From Bacteroidales bacterium (GTDB lineage: Bacteria > Bacteroidota > Bacteroidia > Bacteroidales > VadinHA17), in NCBI GenBank assembly GCA_020353115.1, contig CP070687.1:1035549-1052579 (forward strand): a stretch of 17,031 nucleotides of DNA, read 5' to 3'. The notes under the pieces were generated by a model. That model saw only the letters and a list, made by a program, of their open reading frames with translations, was not told where the DNA came from and ran no database searches. Made by a program: the position numbers and the translations under genes. This document shows positions 1 through 7,463 of the stretch, piece by piece (position 1 is the stretch's first letter; the number at the start of each line of letters is the position of its first letter).

Positions 1-88
1 GAAGGATCTGCTTTAATGCGGATTGGTCTCAATACGGAATTTCACTTATCATTCCGGAGATTGCGGGTTTGTTTTCCGGGTTTTCCGT

Positions 89-3000
89 TCAGCTCCCCGG
101 TTTGACACCAATGATCAGCACATCATCAATCTGATCGAGATTTCCAACCCAACTATCAAAACTATCTTCCAGGAAAGTAAGCTGATCTTTCATTTCAAGC
201 CTATGGATGGTAAGAAGCAGATGGCGGAATCTCCTGTACATGAATTTCTTCCCGTTAGGACCTCCAAACTGGTCCGCATATCCGTCCGAGAAAATATAGA
301 ATACATCGTTCTCTTCCAGCGGTATTATGTGATTGGTAAATTTAAGTTTTTCCGGACCTTCCGTTATCCCGACCGACATCCTGTCTCCCTTAATTTCTGT
401 CAGGGTATTGTCCCTGAGCAGATACAGGGGATTAAATGCACCGGCAAACTGTAAGATCTTTTCTTTTCTGTCAATGACACAGAAAGCAATATCCATTCCA
501 TCTTTTAAAGTAATATCATCTTCACCTTTGCTGAATGTTTCCTCAATCGCATCACTCAGAATATTCAGGATCTCAGCAGGCTGTTCAATTCCCTGATCAT
601 TTATGATTTTAGCCAATATTTCAAATCCGATCATAGACATAAAAGCTCCCGGCACACCATGGCCGGTACAGTCAACTGCCGTTACAAACACTTTATCCTT
701 TTTCCCATTTACCCAGTAGAAATCACCGCTGACGATATCTTTTGGCCTGTAAAAGATGAATGATTGCGGAAAAAGTCTTTTAAAGAAGGAATTTGATGGC
801 AGCATGGCCTCCTGAATTTTCTTTGCATAATTAATACTATCCGTGATGTTCTTATTTTTGACGGATAATTCCTCTTTCTGTTTCTCGACTTCAAGGGAAG
901 CCCTCTGTTTTTCCTGAAGGATCCTGTTGGCTTTTTTCAGATTTTTAGTACGATATCGTATAAACAAGAGAATAAGCAAAATAATAATAGCCAGGTAGAA
1001 TCCGTAGGCATATCTGGTTCTCCATACAGGGCTAATAATGGATATTTCAAGGATTGTTCCATCCCTGTTCCACACCAGATCGTTATTCGATCCTCTTACC
1101 CGAAAGAGGTATTCGCCAGGATCAAGGTTGGAATAGACGGCTCTTCTCTCGGTTGTCTTCGGATGCCATGTTTCTTCCAGCCCGTCCAGGTAAAATTCAT
1201 ACTGGTTTTTTTGGGGCTGAGTAAATTCGAGGGCGGCAAATTCTATAGCAAACATATTTGTTTCCCTTGTCTTAATAGTTACCCTGCTCTCCGCTACAGG
1301 TGCTTCTTCCCATCCCTCTACCGACAGGTATTGAAAAGAGGTTATAACTATCCCCGGCGGGTAAGGATTCAACTGGATGGAATCCGGATAAAATGAATTG
1401 AATCCCTGAACACCTCCGAAGAAAAATTCGCCTGATCCGCTTTTGAAATAAGCACCTATATTGAATTCCGAACTTTGTAAATCATCCGATGTATCAAAGG
1501 TGTAAATCTCTCCTGTTCTGGTATTGAATTTAGCAATTCCACGGTTGGTACTCATCCAGATGTTACGGTTCTCATCTTCCAGAATTGCATAGATCAGGTT
1601 GTTTGGCAAACCCGATCGTTCAGTAAATATGGTAAATTCTCCTGTAATCCTGCTGAAACGATTCAATCCGGAGCCGGTACCTATCCATAAGATGCCATCA
1701 CCGTCTTCATGAATATGATAGACATTGTTATCGCTCAGACCGCTTGGAAAATATTTGTTTTCTGCCTGAAAGGAGATGAATTCTCCTTTTGCAGGATCAT
1801 ACCGGTTCAGGCCTTTTCGTGTTCCGATCCATAATAAATTATCGGAACTTTCCATAGTAAAATATACAAAATCGGAACTGATACTCAGGGAGTCGTCGGG
1901 GAAATGATTGAATTTCTTTATTTCCCTCTTCGTTCTCTGGTATTGAGCAAGGCCTCCGGATGTTGAGATCCAGATATTCCCCAGGTGATCCTCCATGATG
2001 TGATTAATATACATCCTGTCAAATTCCCGACAACCCTCAATATTTATATAGTAACAGAATGGAAGGAACCGTTCTGTCTCCTTGTCGAAAACGTTCAATC
2101 CTCTCTCTGTCCCAACCCAGACCACACCCTGTGAATCCTGACAGATGCACGAAATGACATCATTACTTATCCTGTATTTCAGGTCCGGATTCTCCTTGTA
2201 ATAGTGAATGACTTCGCCGGTTTGCCGGGTATACAGGTTAAGCCCTCCTCCCCAGGTTCCTATCCAGAGGATTTTTTCAGCGTCTTCAAAAATTGCCGAT
2301 ATTTCGTTGCTGCTGAAATCAGGATCCCCATCCGTAAGATTTTGATACAGCTTAAAGTTTTTCTTTTTCCTGTCGTATTTCAGCAAACCCTGGCTGCCAC
2401 CCGCCCAAATGATCTCCGAACGGTCTTTAATAAAGGTAAAACATGAATTATTCGTACCAGGAGCCGTTCCCGGTCCGGAAATTAGTTCCTCAAAAAACCT
2501 GAAATCTCCTGTTTGTTCATCGAAATGATAAATCCCGGAACCTGTTCCGATCCAGAATGTACCGGTAGGATCGTAAAACAATCCGTAAATCGGTATTCCA
2601 TTTGAACTTTCCGAGCGGATATAATACCTGGTAAAAGTGCTGTCTGACGGGTTGAATTTGTTCAGACCATTGTCGGTACCTATCCATATCTGACCTTTAT
2701 GATCCTGATGGATTGTCAGAACATGGTTACTGCTCAGGCACACGTCTGATGATTCATCATACCTGAACCTGTGGCACTTTTCCCGTGTTTCATTAAGAAA
2801 ATAGAGGCCTTCATGTGTACCTGTCCAGATCCTTCCCTTATTGTCTTCGATCAAAGGGAATATATATTCAATCGGTGGGGAGAATGGTTGGTCATTATAG
2901 ATCTGATATGTTCCTGAAATGCCCGTACCGGGGTCAATCCACAGGAGTCCGTTCAGTGTTTGAAGGACAATTTTCCCTCCCGACTCAACAATAACCTGGT

Positions 3001-3415
3001 ATACAGGAATTGTTATTACGGAATAAAGATCTGTCGAATCGCGAAAGAAGTTTTCAAATATTGCTTTCCCCCTGTTAAACTTACTTAAGCCGCTTTCGGT
3101 TCCTATCCATAGATTCCCCTCATCATCCTCAATTATGGAGTTAATTGTATTTCCTATGATTGATGTGCTGTCGTAAAGCTCATGCCGGAAAATCCTGAAC
3201 GTGTATCCGTCATATCGGTTCAACCCATCCTGAGTGCCGATCCAGATTAATCCTTTTGAATCCTGATACAGACACCTGACCCAGGACTGCGATAATCCAT
3301 GATTAATTGAAAATCTTTGCATTTCATGGTCGCGGGGAATGCTTCCCTGAACTTCCGGGGAGGATATTAACAGGACCCAGAAAAAACATATCCATATTTT
3401 ATATTTTACCGGCAT
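89..3415 (-). CDS. Periplasmic two-component-regulator propeller sensor with cytoplasmic PP2C/SpoIIE phosphatase
   Basis: This 1108-residue protein starts with a hydrophobic signal peptide (about residues 5-24). I count 14 Reg_prop-like blades with the pattern D..G.IWIGT..GL..(Y/F), near residues 46, 91, 139, 185, 232, 276, 325, 372, 420, 469, 516, 564, 608 and 652; the third and last are degenerate. Fourteen blades fit two seven-bladed propellers. A Y_Y_Y domain (about 730-797), one membrane helix (802-821) and a charged coiled coil (823-860) follow. The cytoplasmic end is a PPM/SpoIIE serine phosphatase with GDFYW (897-901), AVDCTGHGVPGAFM (913-926), FSDG (1042-1045) and D1097/D1098, so the metal-binding acids look intact. 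There is no kinase or DNA-binding domain. By family knowledge such phosphatases usually act on anti-sigma-factor antagonists; that output is inferred, and the ligand is unknown. The gene stands alone after the gltA terminator. Confidence 0.93.
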   Translation of the reverse strand: MPVKYKIWICFFWVLLISSPEVQGSIPRDHEMQRFSINHGLSQSWVRCLYQDSKGLIWIGTQDGLNRYDGYTFRIFRHELYDSTSIIGNTINSIIEDDEGNLWIGTESGLSKFNRGKAIFENFFRDSTDLYSVITIPVYQVIVESGGKIVLQTLNGLLWIDPGTGISGTYQIYNDQPFSPPIEYIFPLIEDNKGRIWTGTHEGLYFLNETREKCHRFRYDESSDVCLSSNHVLTIHQDHKGQIWIGTDNGLNKFNPSDSTFTRYYIRSESSNGIPIYGLFYDPTGTFWIGTGSGIYHFDEQTGDFRFFEELISGPGTAPGTNNSCFTFIKDRSEIIWAGGSQGLLKYDRKKKNFKLYQNLTDGDPDFSSNEISAIFEDAEKILWIGTWGGGLNLYTRQTGEVIHYYKENPDLKYRISNDVISCICQDSQGVVWVGTERGLNVFDKETERFLPFCYYINIEGCREFDRMYINHIMEDHLGNIWISTSGGLAQYQRTKREIKKFNHFPDDSLSISSDFVYFTMESSDNLLWIGTRKGLNRYDPAKGEFISFQAENKYFPSGLSDNNVYHIHEDGDGILWIGTGSGLNRFSRITGEFTIFTERSGLPNNLIYAILEDENRNIWMSTNRGIAKFNTRTGEIYTFDTSDDLQSSEFNIGAYFKSGSGEFFFGGVQGFNSFYPDSIQLNPYPPGIVITSFQYLSVEGWEEAPVAESRVTIKTRETNMFAIEFAALEFTQPQKNQYEFYLDGLEETWHPKTTERRAVYSNLDPGEYLFRVRGSNNDLVWNRDGTILEISIISPVWRTRYAYGFYLAIIILLILLFIRYRTKNLKKANRILQEKQRASLEVEKQKEELSVKNKNITDSINYAKKIQEAMLPSNSFFKRLFPQSFIFYRPKDIVSGDFYWVNGKKDKVFVTAVDCTGHGVPGAFMSMIGFEILAKIINDQGIEQPAEILNILSDAIEETFSKGEDDITLKDGMDIAFCVIDRKEKILQFAGAFNPLYLLRDNTLTEIKGDRMSVGITEGPEKLKFTNHIIPLEENDVFYIFSDGYADQFGGPNGKKFMYRRFRHLLLTIHRLEMKDQLTFLEDSFDSWVGNLDQIDDVLIIGVKPGS

Positions 3416-3579
3416 TTTTCGTGAAATGATAAAATCCGGAGAATATTAATGACAAGATACATATAATGTAAAAATGGGCATCACATCTCAAGGGGAAAGT
3501 CGGTAATTCTGAACTGATTTTGCCGGAAATCCTGACATCAGAATGGACATAAGGCAGGGTGCACTTGTCCGGTACAATC
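3416..3579. other. Intergenic leader region of the sensor gene
   Basis: About 160 bases separate the gltA terminator from the sensor start. No gene is seen here. The minus strand should carry the sensor promoter, but I find no convincing pair of Bacteroidota TTTG and TAnnTTTG elements. A partial -7-like TATCTTGT lies near 3453-3460 with no good partner upstream. The bases next to the start are A/T-rich and have no Shine-Dalgarno motif. Confidence 0.5.
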
Positions 3580-3624
3580 AAAAAAAAGAGGCTTTCTTCA
3601 GAATAATCCTCAGAAGAAAGCCTC
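3580..3624 (-). terminator. Intrinsic terminator after gltA
   Basis: The minus strand has a perfect 12-bp stem (arms 3613-3624 and 3588-3599, GAGGCTTTCTTC pairing with GAAGAAAGCCTC) around a 13-nt loop. Eight T residues follow directly (3580-3587). It begins 20 nt after the gltA stop codon. It is the strongest intrinsic terminator in the window and separates gltA from the sensor gene. Confidence 0.93.
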
Positions 3625-3644
3625 CGGGTTGAGTCAGGTATGAT

Positions 3645-4949
3645 CTATTTACCAGCGGCAATATCTTCAAGCATTTTGGTAGTAAGAGATTTGGGTCTTT
3701 CAATCGGATAACCCAGTGCACGATCCCATACAATATTGGATAATACACCGATTGAACGGCCAATACCAAAAAGTACGGTATAAAAATCGTATTCCCTTAT
3801 ACCATAATACCACTGGATAACACCTGATTGTGCATCAACATTAGGCCATGGATTCTTAGCCTTTCCGTGTTCCTGCAGAATATCAGGCACCACTTCATAC
3901 AGTGTACTGACATACTGGAATATCTTATCATCGGGAAGGTGTTTAAGGCAAAATTCCCTTTGAGCAGTATATCTTGGATCGGTTTTTCTCAGCACGGCAT
4001 GACCATAACCCGGAATAACCTGCCCCGAGTTAAGGGTATCCCATACAAACTTCTTCATCTCTTCCTTGTCGGGTACTTTACCTCCCATCTTTTCCATCAC
4101 ACCCTGGATCCACCTCAACACTTCCTCATTTGCCAGTCCGTGAAGAGGTCCAGCCAGGCCATTAATCATTGCAGAAATGGCATAAAATGAATCAGAAAGT
4201 GCACTTGCAACAAGATGGCCCGTGTGTGCACTGACGTTTCCGCTTTCATGGTCGCTATGGAGAATAAAATAGAGTCTGGAAAGATCATCATAGGGTTTGT
4301 CGATTCCCATCATGTGTGCAAAATTGCCTCCCCAGTCAAGATTCGGATCAGACGGGATGATATTCCCTTCCCGGTATTTTTTACGATAGATATATGCGCC
4401 TATTTCGGGCAATTTTGCCAGCAGATTCAGGGCATCCTCATAAGTAGGATCCCAGTAATCCATTTTGCTGATCCCACTTTTATACTGTTTTACAAAAACA
4501 GATTCACGTTGCATAGACAGCAAAGCAGATGAGAACATCACCATAGGATGAGAATCAGCAGGCATTGCGTTGAGCACATCGAAGACGTAAGCAGGAACTT
4601 TCCTCCTTACCTTGAATTCCTCAGCAACCTCTTTTACTTCATTTTCTGTCGGCAGATCCCCTGTCAGAAGCAGATAGATAAATCCTTCAACATAAGGAAT
4701 TTCCGCTCCCGGCGGCCTTGGGAGTTTCTCCAATACTTCCGGTATGGTAAATCCCCTGAACCGAATTCCCTCGAAGGGGTCCAGGTATGAAATATCCGTA
4801 ACCAGACACTTTACTCCCCTCATTCCTCCTATTGCCTGGGTGATCGTCACATCACCTAGTTTAACATCTCCATGTTCCTTTAAAAGCTTGGTAGTTCTGG
4901 GCCTCCAGCCTTCAATTTTTTCATAAAGTTTCTCTTTCAGTTTTGACAT
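3645..4949 (-). CDS. gltA: Citrate synthase, eukaryotic (mitochondrial-like) type
   Basis: This enzyme condenses oxaloacetate and acetyl-CoA to citrate, the entry step of the TCA cycle. The 434-residue protein carries the three catalytic residues of the family: H270 in NGLAGPLHGLANEEV, H317 in VIPGYGHAVLRKTDPRY and D372 in NPWPNVDAQSGV. Their positions nearly match pig mitochondrial citrate synthase (H274, H320, D375). Long stretches resemble the mitochondrial enzyme rather than the E. coli hexameric type, including GGMRG, DPFEGIRFRG, NLDWGGNF, HSDHESGNVSAHT and RALGYPIERPKS. It has no mitochondrial presequence. The similarity suggests a dimeric, NADH-insensitive enzyme, which is inference. 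The gene lies between two terminators, so it is probably transcribed alone from a promoter in 4950-5174. The ATG at 4949 fits the family N-terminus; the leader is A-rich without a Shine-Dalgarno. Confidence 0.97.
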   Translation of the reverse strand: MSKLKEKLYEKIEGWRPRTTKLLKEHGDVKLGDVTITQAIGGMRGVKCLVTDISYLDPFEGIRFRGFTIPEVLEKLPRPPGAEIPYVEGFIYLLLTGDLPTENEVKEVAEEFKVRRKVPAYVFDVLNAMPADSHPMVMFSSALLSMQRESVFVKQYKSGISKMDYWDPTYEDALNLLAKLPEIGAYIYRKKYREGNIIPSDPNLDWGGNFAHMMGIDKPYDDLSRLYFILHSDHESGNVSAHTGHLVASALSDSFYAISAMINGLAGPLHGLANEEVLRWIQGVMEKMGGKVPDKEEMKKFVWDTLNSGQVIPGYGHAVLRKTDPRYTAQREFCLKHLPDDKIFQYVSTLYEVVPDILQEHGKAKNPWPNVDAQSGVIQWYYGIREYDFYTVLFGIGRSIGVLSNIVWDRALGYPIERPKSLTTKMLEDIAAGK

Positions 4950-5174
4950 GTTTACTTGTATTTATTTGTTTTACACCATTTCTTAGGGAAATAAAAATAG
5001 AAAAGATTAGGCAGAAAACCTAAGCGAATATTATATTCAACAACATATGATTTCAGGGTATGCGGATTTCCTGGAAGTTGATTTATTTCAATGCCGGATC
5101 ACAGCCAACCATTTATCTATCAATATTTTACAGTGTTATAAATAATGATAGCCAATGGCTTTCGTGGCGGGAAT
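4950..5174. other. gltA leader and probable promoter region
   Basis: About 225 bases lie between the eno terminator and gltA, with no gene. On the minus strand a possible -7-like TAGGTTTT lies near 5013-5020, with a TTG 18 nt upstream, one base short of the usual spacing; I treat it as weak. Nearby, CTTAGG can pair with either of two downstream complements (CCTAA at 5007-5011 or CCTAAG near 4983-4988). A U-rich tract lies between these. The 30 bases before the start are A/T-rich. Confidence 0.4.
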
Positions 5175-5209
5175 AAAAAAAGGGGTTATCGGATGATATC
5201 CCCCTTTTT
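5175..5209 (-). terminator. Intrinsic terminator after eno
   Basis: On the minus strand a G/C-rich stem (arms 5195-5203 and 5182-5190, nine positions with one T-T mismatch, loop ATCC) is followed by seven T residues (5175-5181). A-rich bases precede the stem (5205-5209), so it can be extended by A-T pairs and might also work on the opposite strand. It starts 20 nt after the eno stop codon and separates eno from gltA. Confidence 0.88.
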
Positions 5210-5229
5210 CAATTCCGGATTACCAATTG

Positions 5230-6519
5230 TTATCTTTTAAGAAACCTGAAATCTTTTCCGATAAATCTGGCTGCTTCACCCAACGATTCTTCAATCCGCA
5301 GCAACTGATTATATTTGGCAATTCTGTCGGATCTGGAAGCTGATCCGGTTTTAATCTGTCCTGTATTTAAAGCGACTGCAAGTTCGGCTATGGTGACATC
5401 TTCCGTTTCTCCGGAGCGATGGCTAATTACGGATGTAAATGAGTTGGCCGTAGCCAGCTGAACGGCATTGATCGTCTCGGTTAGTGTACCAATCTGGTTT
5501 ACCTTAATCAATATGGAATTGGCAGCTTTTTCATCAATACCCCTGCTCAGTCTTTTTACATTTGTCACAAAGAGATCATCACCCACTATTTGCACCCTGT
5601 CCCCGATAGCGCTTGTCAATGCCTGAAATCCTGACCAGTCATCTTCATGAAGTCCATCCTCAATGGATATAATCGGATATTTTGAAGTCCATTCTTTCCA
5701 ATATCCCACCATATCCTGTGAAGACCTGTCCTCTCCCGTCGATTCGAAATGGTATACTTTTTTTGCCTCATCATAGAATTCAGATGCTGCAGGATCGAGT
5801 GCAATCCAGATATCTTCGCCTGGTTTGTATCCGGCCTTCCCTATTGCTTCAAGAACTACTTCAATTGCTTCTTCGTTGGAACCAAGATTCGGAGCAAATC
5901 CGCCTTCATCCCCGACATTGGTCGACTGGCCCCTGCTTTTCAAAACAGCTTTCAGATTATGGAATACCTCGGCACCCATTCTGAGGGCTTCACTAAAGGA
6001 GTTTGCTCCTGCAGGCATTACCATGAATTCCTGGATATCTATTTTATTATCGGCATGAGAGCCTCCGTTAAGAATATTCATCATCGGGATAGGAATTGTA
6101 TTCGCATTGACACCTCCAAGGTACCGGAACAGCGGCTGACCGGTTTCCTGTGCTGCAGCTTTTGCAACTGCAAGTGAAACTCCAAGGGTTGCATTTGCTC
6201 CAAGGTTGGATTTATTTTCGGTACCATCCAGGTCGATCATTGTAGTATCGATCAGGTTCTGGTCAAACACATCAAATCCTCTAAGTTCCTCGTTTAATAT
6301 TGTATTTACATTATTAACTGCCTTCAGAACACCTTTACCCATGTATCTTCCCTTGTCACCGTCACGCAGTTCAACTGCTTCGTGAACACCGGTAGAGGCT
6401 CCTGAGGGTACTGCAGCCCTGCCAAGGTATCCCTCAGTTGTAATCACATCAACTTCAATAGTCGGATTCCCTCGTGAATCCAGGATTTGTCTTGCGTGGA
6501 TTTCTGATATAAGTCCCAT
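5230..6519 (-). CDS. eno: Enolase (phosphopyruvate hydratase)
   Basis: Enolase interconverts 2-phosphoglycerate and phosphoenolpyruvate in glycolysis and gluconeogenesis. The 429-residue length is typical of bacteria. Visible active-site residues include H155 (NGGSHADN), E164 (IQEFM), E205 (GDEGGFAP), the Mg2+ ligands D242, E287 and D314, the catalytic K339 (ILIKVNQIGT), H367 (SHRSGETED) and K390. The N-terminal ARQILDSRGNPTIEVD and the loop GASTGVHEAVELRD are also standard. The gene lies downstream of the terminator that closes the ribosomal operon and has its own terminator, so it is probably monocistronic. A candidate promoter overlaps the upstream terminator (6546-6576). The start at 6519 fits the family; the leader is A/T-rich with no Shine-Dalgarno. 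Confidence 0.98.
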   Translation of the reverse strand: MGLISEIHARQILDSRGNPTIEVDVITTEGYLGRAAVPSGASTGVHEAVELRDGDKGRYMGKGVLKAVNNVNTILNEELRGFDVFDQNLIDTTMIDLDGTENKSNLGANATLGVSLAVAKAAAQETGQPLFRYLGGVNANTIPIPMMNILNGGSHADNKIDIQEFMVMPAGANSFSEALRMGAEVFHNLKAVLKSRGQSTNVGDEGGFAPNLGSNEEAIEVVLEAIGKAGYKPGEDIWIALDPAASEFYDEAKKVYHFESTGEDRSSQDMVGYWKEWTSKYPIISIEDGLHEDDWSGFQALTSAIGDRVQIVGDDLFVTNVKRLSRGIDEKAANSILIKVNQIGTLTETINAVQLATANSFTSVISHRSGETEDVTIAELAVALNTGQIKTGSASRSDRIAKYNQLLRIEESLGEAARFIGKDFRFLKR

Positions 6520-6545
6520 AACTTTATTCTTTTATTTATTTTACT

Positions 6546-6576
6546 GAAAATTATAATAAAAAAGGGATAAGACAAA
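6546..6576 (-). promoter_or_regulatory. Candidate Bacteroidota-type promoter for eno
   Basis: Read on the minus strand, TTTG (6573-6576) is followed after exactly 19 nt by TAATTTTC (6546-6553). This matches the published Bacteroidota primary sigma consensus, TTTG then 19-21 nt then TAnnTTTG, except for the last base. The predicted transcript would start about 20 nt upstream of eno. The -33 element lies in the loop of the rplQ terminator. The match is by eye only. Confidence 0.5.
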
Positions 6577-6589
6577 ACCACCTTATCCC
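6558..6589 (-). terminator. Intrinsic terminator ending the S10-spc-alpha operon
   Basis: On the minus strand GGGATAAG (6582-6589) pairs perfectly with CTTATCCC (6564-6571) around a 10-nt loop, and six T residues follow (6558-6563). It lies about 30 nt past the rplQ stop codon. I see no other intrinsic terminator between the right edge and this point, so it probably marks the 3' end of the whole ribosomal protein transcript. Confidence 0.88.
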
Positions 6590-6620
6590 CAAAAATTTCC
6601 TGCTGATAACCATTTGGTAT

Positions 6621-7430
6621 TTATTCCTTTTTATCTCCCGATTCCTTTTCTTTCTTTTCCTCCTCCTTTTCAGGTAGTACCTGTCCTGTTAACTCTTTTG
6701 TTTGTTTCTTATCAGTTACTGTTTGATCCTTAACGGATTCTGTGTCTGTATCCTTCACATCATCTTTTGGCTCCGGCGGATCTTCGACCTTTTCTTCTGC
6801 AACGGTTTCTTCACCCTTTTTCGTTTCCATATCCTGTTCGTCCGATACCCCGGCATCTTTGTCACCGATCTCTTCCGGAGCACCTGAATCATCCGTTTCG
6901 CGAGTCTGTTCAACGGGTTTGACGGTTGCCTCGTCTGTCTCATCCTTCCCCGTTTCAGCTGCAGCTTCAGTTTCAACGGATTCGGCTACAGCTTCGGCAG
7001 GTTTTTTCTTTCCACCCCTTCTTCTTCTGGTTAATTTCGCCCTGGTTTCCTCTTTCTGCTGCAACATGTTTTCATTATAATCAACCAGTTCCAGGATACA
7101 CATATCAGCATTATCACCCATCCTGCTGCCTGTTTTCAGTATACGGGTATACCCTCCGGGGCGGTCGCCAACTTTAGGAGACACTTCCCTGAACAGTTCC
7201 GAAACGGCCTCCTTATCTTTCAGGTATCGGAAGGCCATTCTTCTTGAGTGTGTCGAGTCGTCCTTTGATCTGGTGATCAGTGGCTCAACATAGGAACGTA
7301 ATGCCTTTGCCTTTGCAGTAGTAGTTTTAATCCGTTTATGTATAATCAACGATGATGCCATGTTTGCGAACATCGCTTTTCTGTGAGCGCTCTTCCTGCT
7401 TAAATGATTAAATCCTTTCCTGTGTCGCAT
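6621..7430 (-). CDS. rplQ: 50S ribosomal protein L17 with long acidic C-terminal tail
   Basis: L17 binds 23S rRNA in the large subunit near the peptide exit side. Residues 1 to about 125 are a standard L17 core, with MRHRKGFNHLSRKSAHRKAM at the start and RPGGYTRILKTGSRMGDNADM at 90-110. The protein continues to 269 residues, about twice the E. coli length. The extra part has a basic patch (R135-K143) and then a low-complexity tail (144-269) with 44 Asp/Glu against 19 Lys/Arg, and no Phe, Trp, Tyr, His or Cys. That composition predicts intrinsic disorder. The reading frame is open to its stop codon, so this is not a frameshift fusion I can detect. It is the last gene of the operon, 33 nt after rpoA. 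L17 extensions occur in Bacteroidota, but this one looks long. Confidence 0.96.
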   Translation of the reverse strand: MRHRKGFNHLSRKSAHRKAMFANMASSLIIHKRIKTTTAKAKALRSYVEPLITRSKDDSTHSRRMAFRYLKDKEAVSELFREVSPKVGDRPGGYTRILKTGSRMGDNADMCILELVDYNENMLQQKEETRAKLTRRRRGGKKKPAEAVAESVETEAAAETGKDETDEATVKPVEQTRETDDSGAPEEIGDKDAGVSDEQDMETKKGEETVAEEKVEDPPEPKDDVKDTDTESVKDQTVTDKKQTKELTGQVLPEKEEEKKEKESGDKKE

Positions 7431-7463
7431 CTCTAAAATCCATTATCCGATAAATCGGAAAAA

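Noticed and set aside
35..56. Hairpin CGGAAT/ATTCCG downstream of the sensor stop codon
   Set aside because: The stem is only 6 bp with a 10-nt loop and no T tract on the minus strand, so I do not call it a terminator.
23..454. 143-codon plus-strand open frame at the left edge
   Set aside because: Most of it is antisense to the phosphatase domain of the sensor gene, and the composition is not protein-like.
5150..5160. AGCC-AAT-GGCT inverted repeat between eno and gltA
   Set aside because: A 4-bp stem with a 3-nt loop is too small to separate from chance.
5749..6177. 142-codon plus-strand open frame opposite eno
   Set aside because: Antisense shadow of the enolase coding sequence without recognisable motifs.
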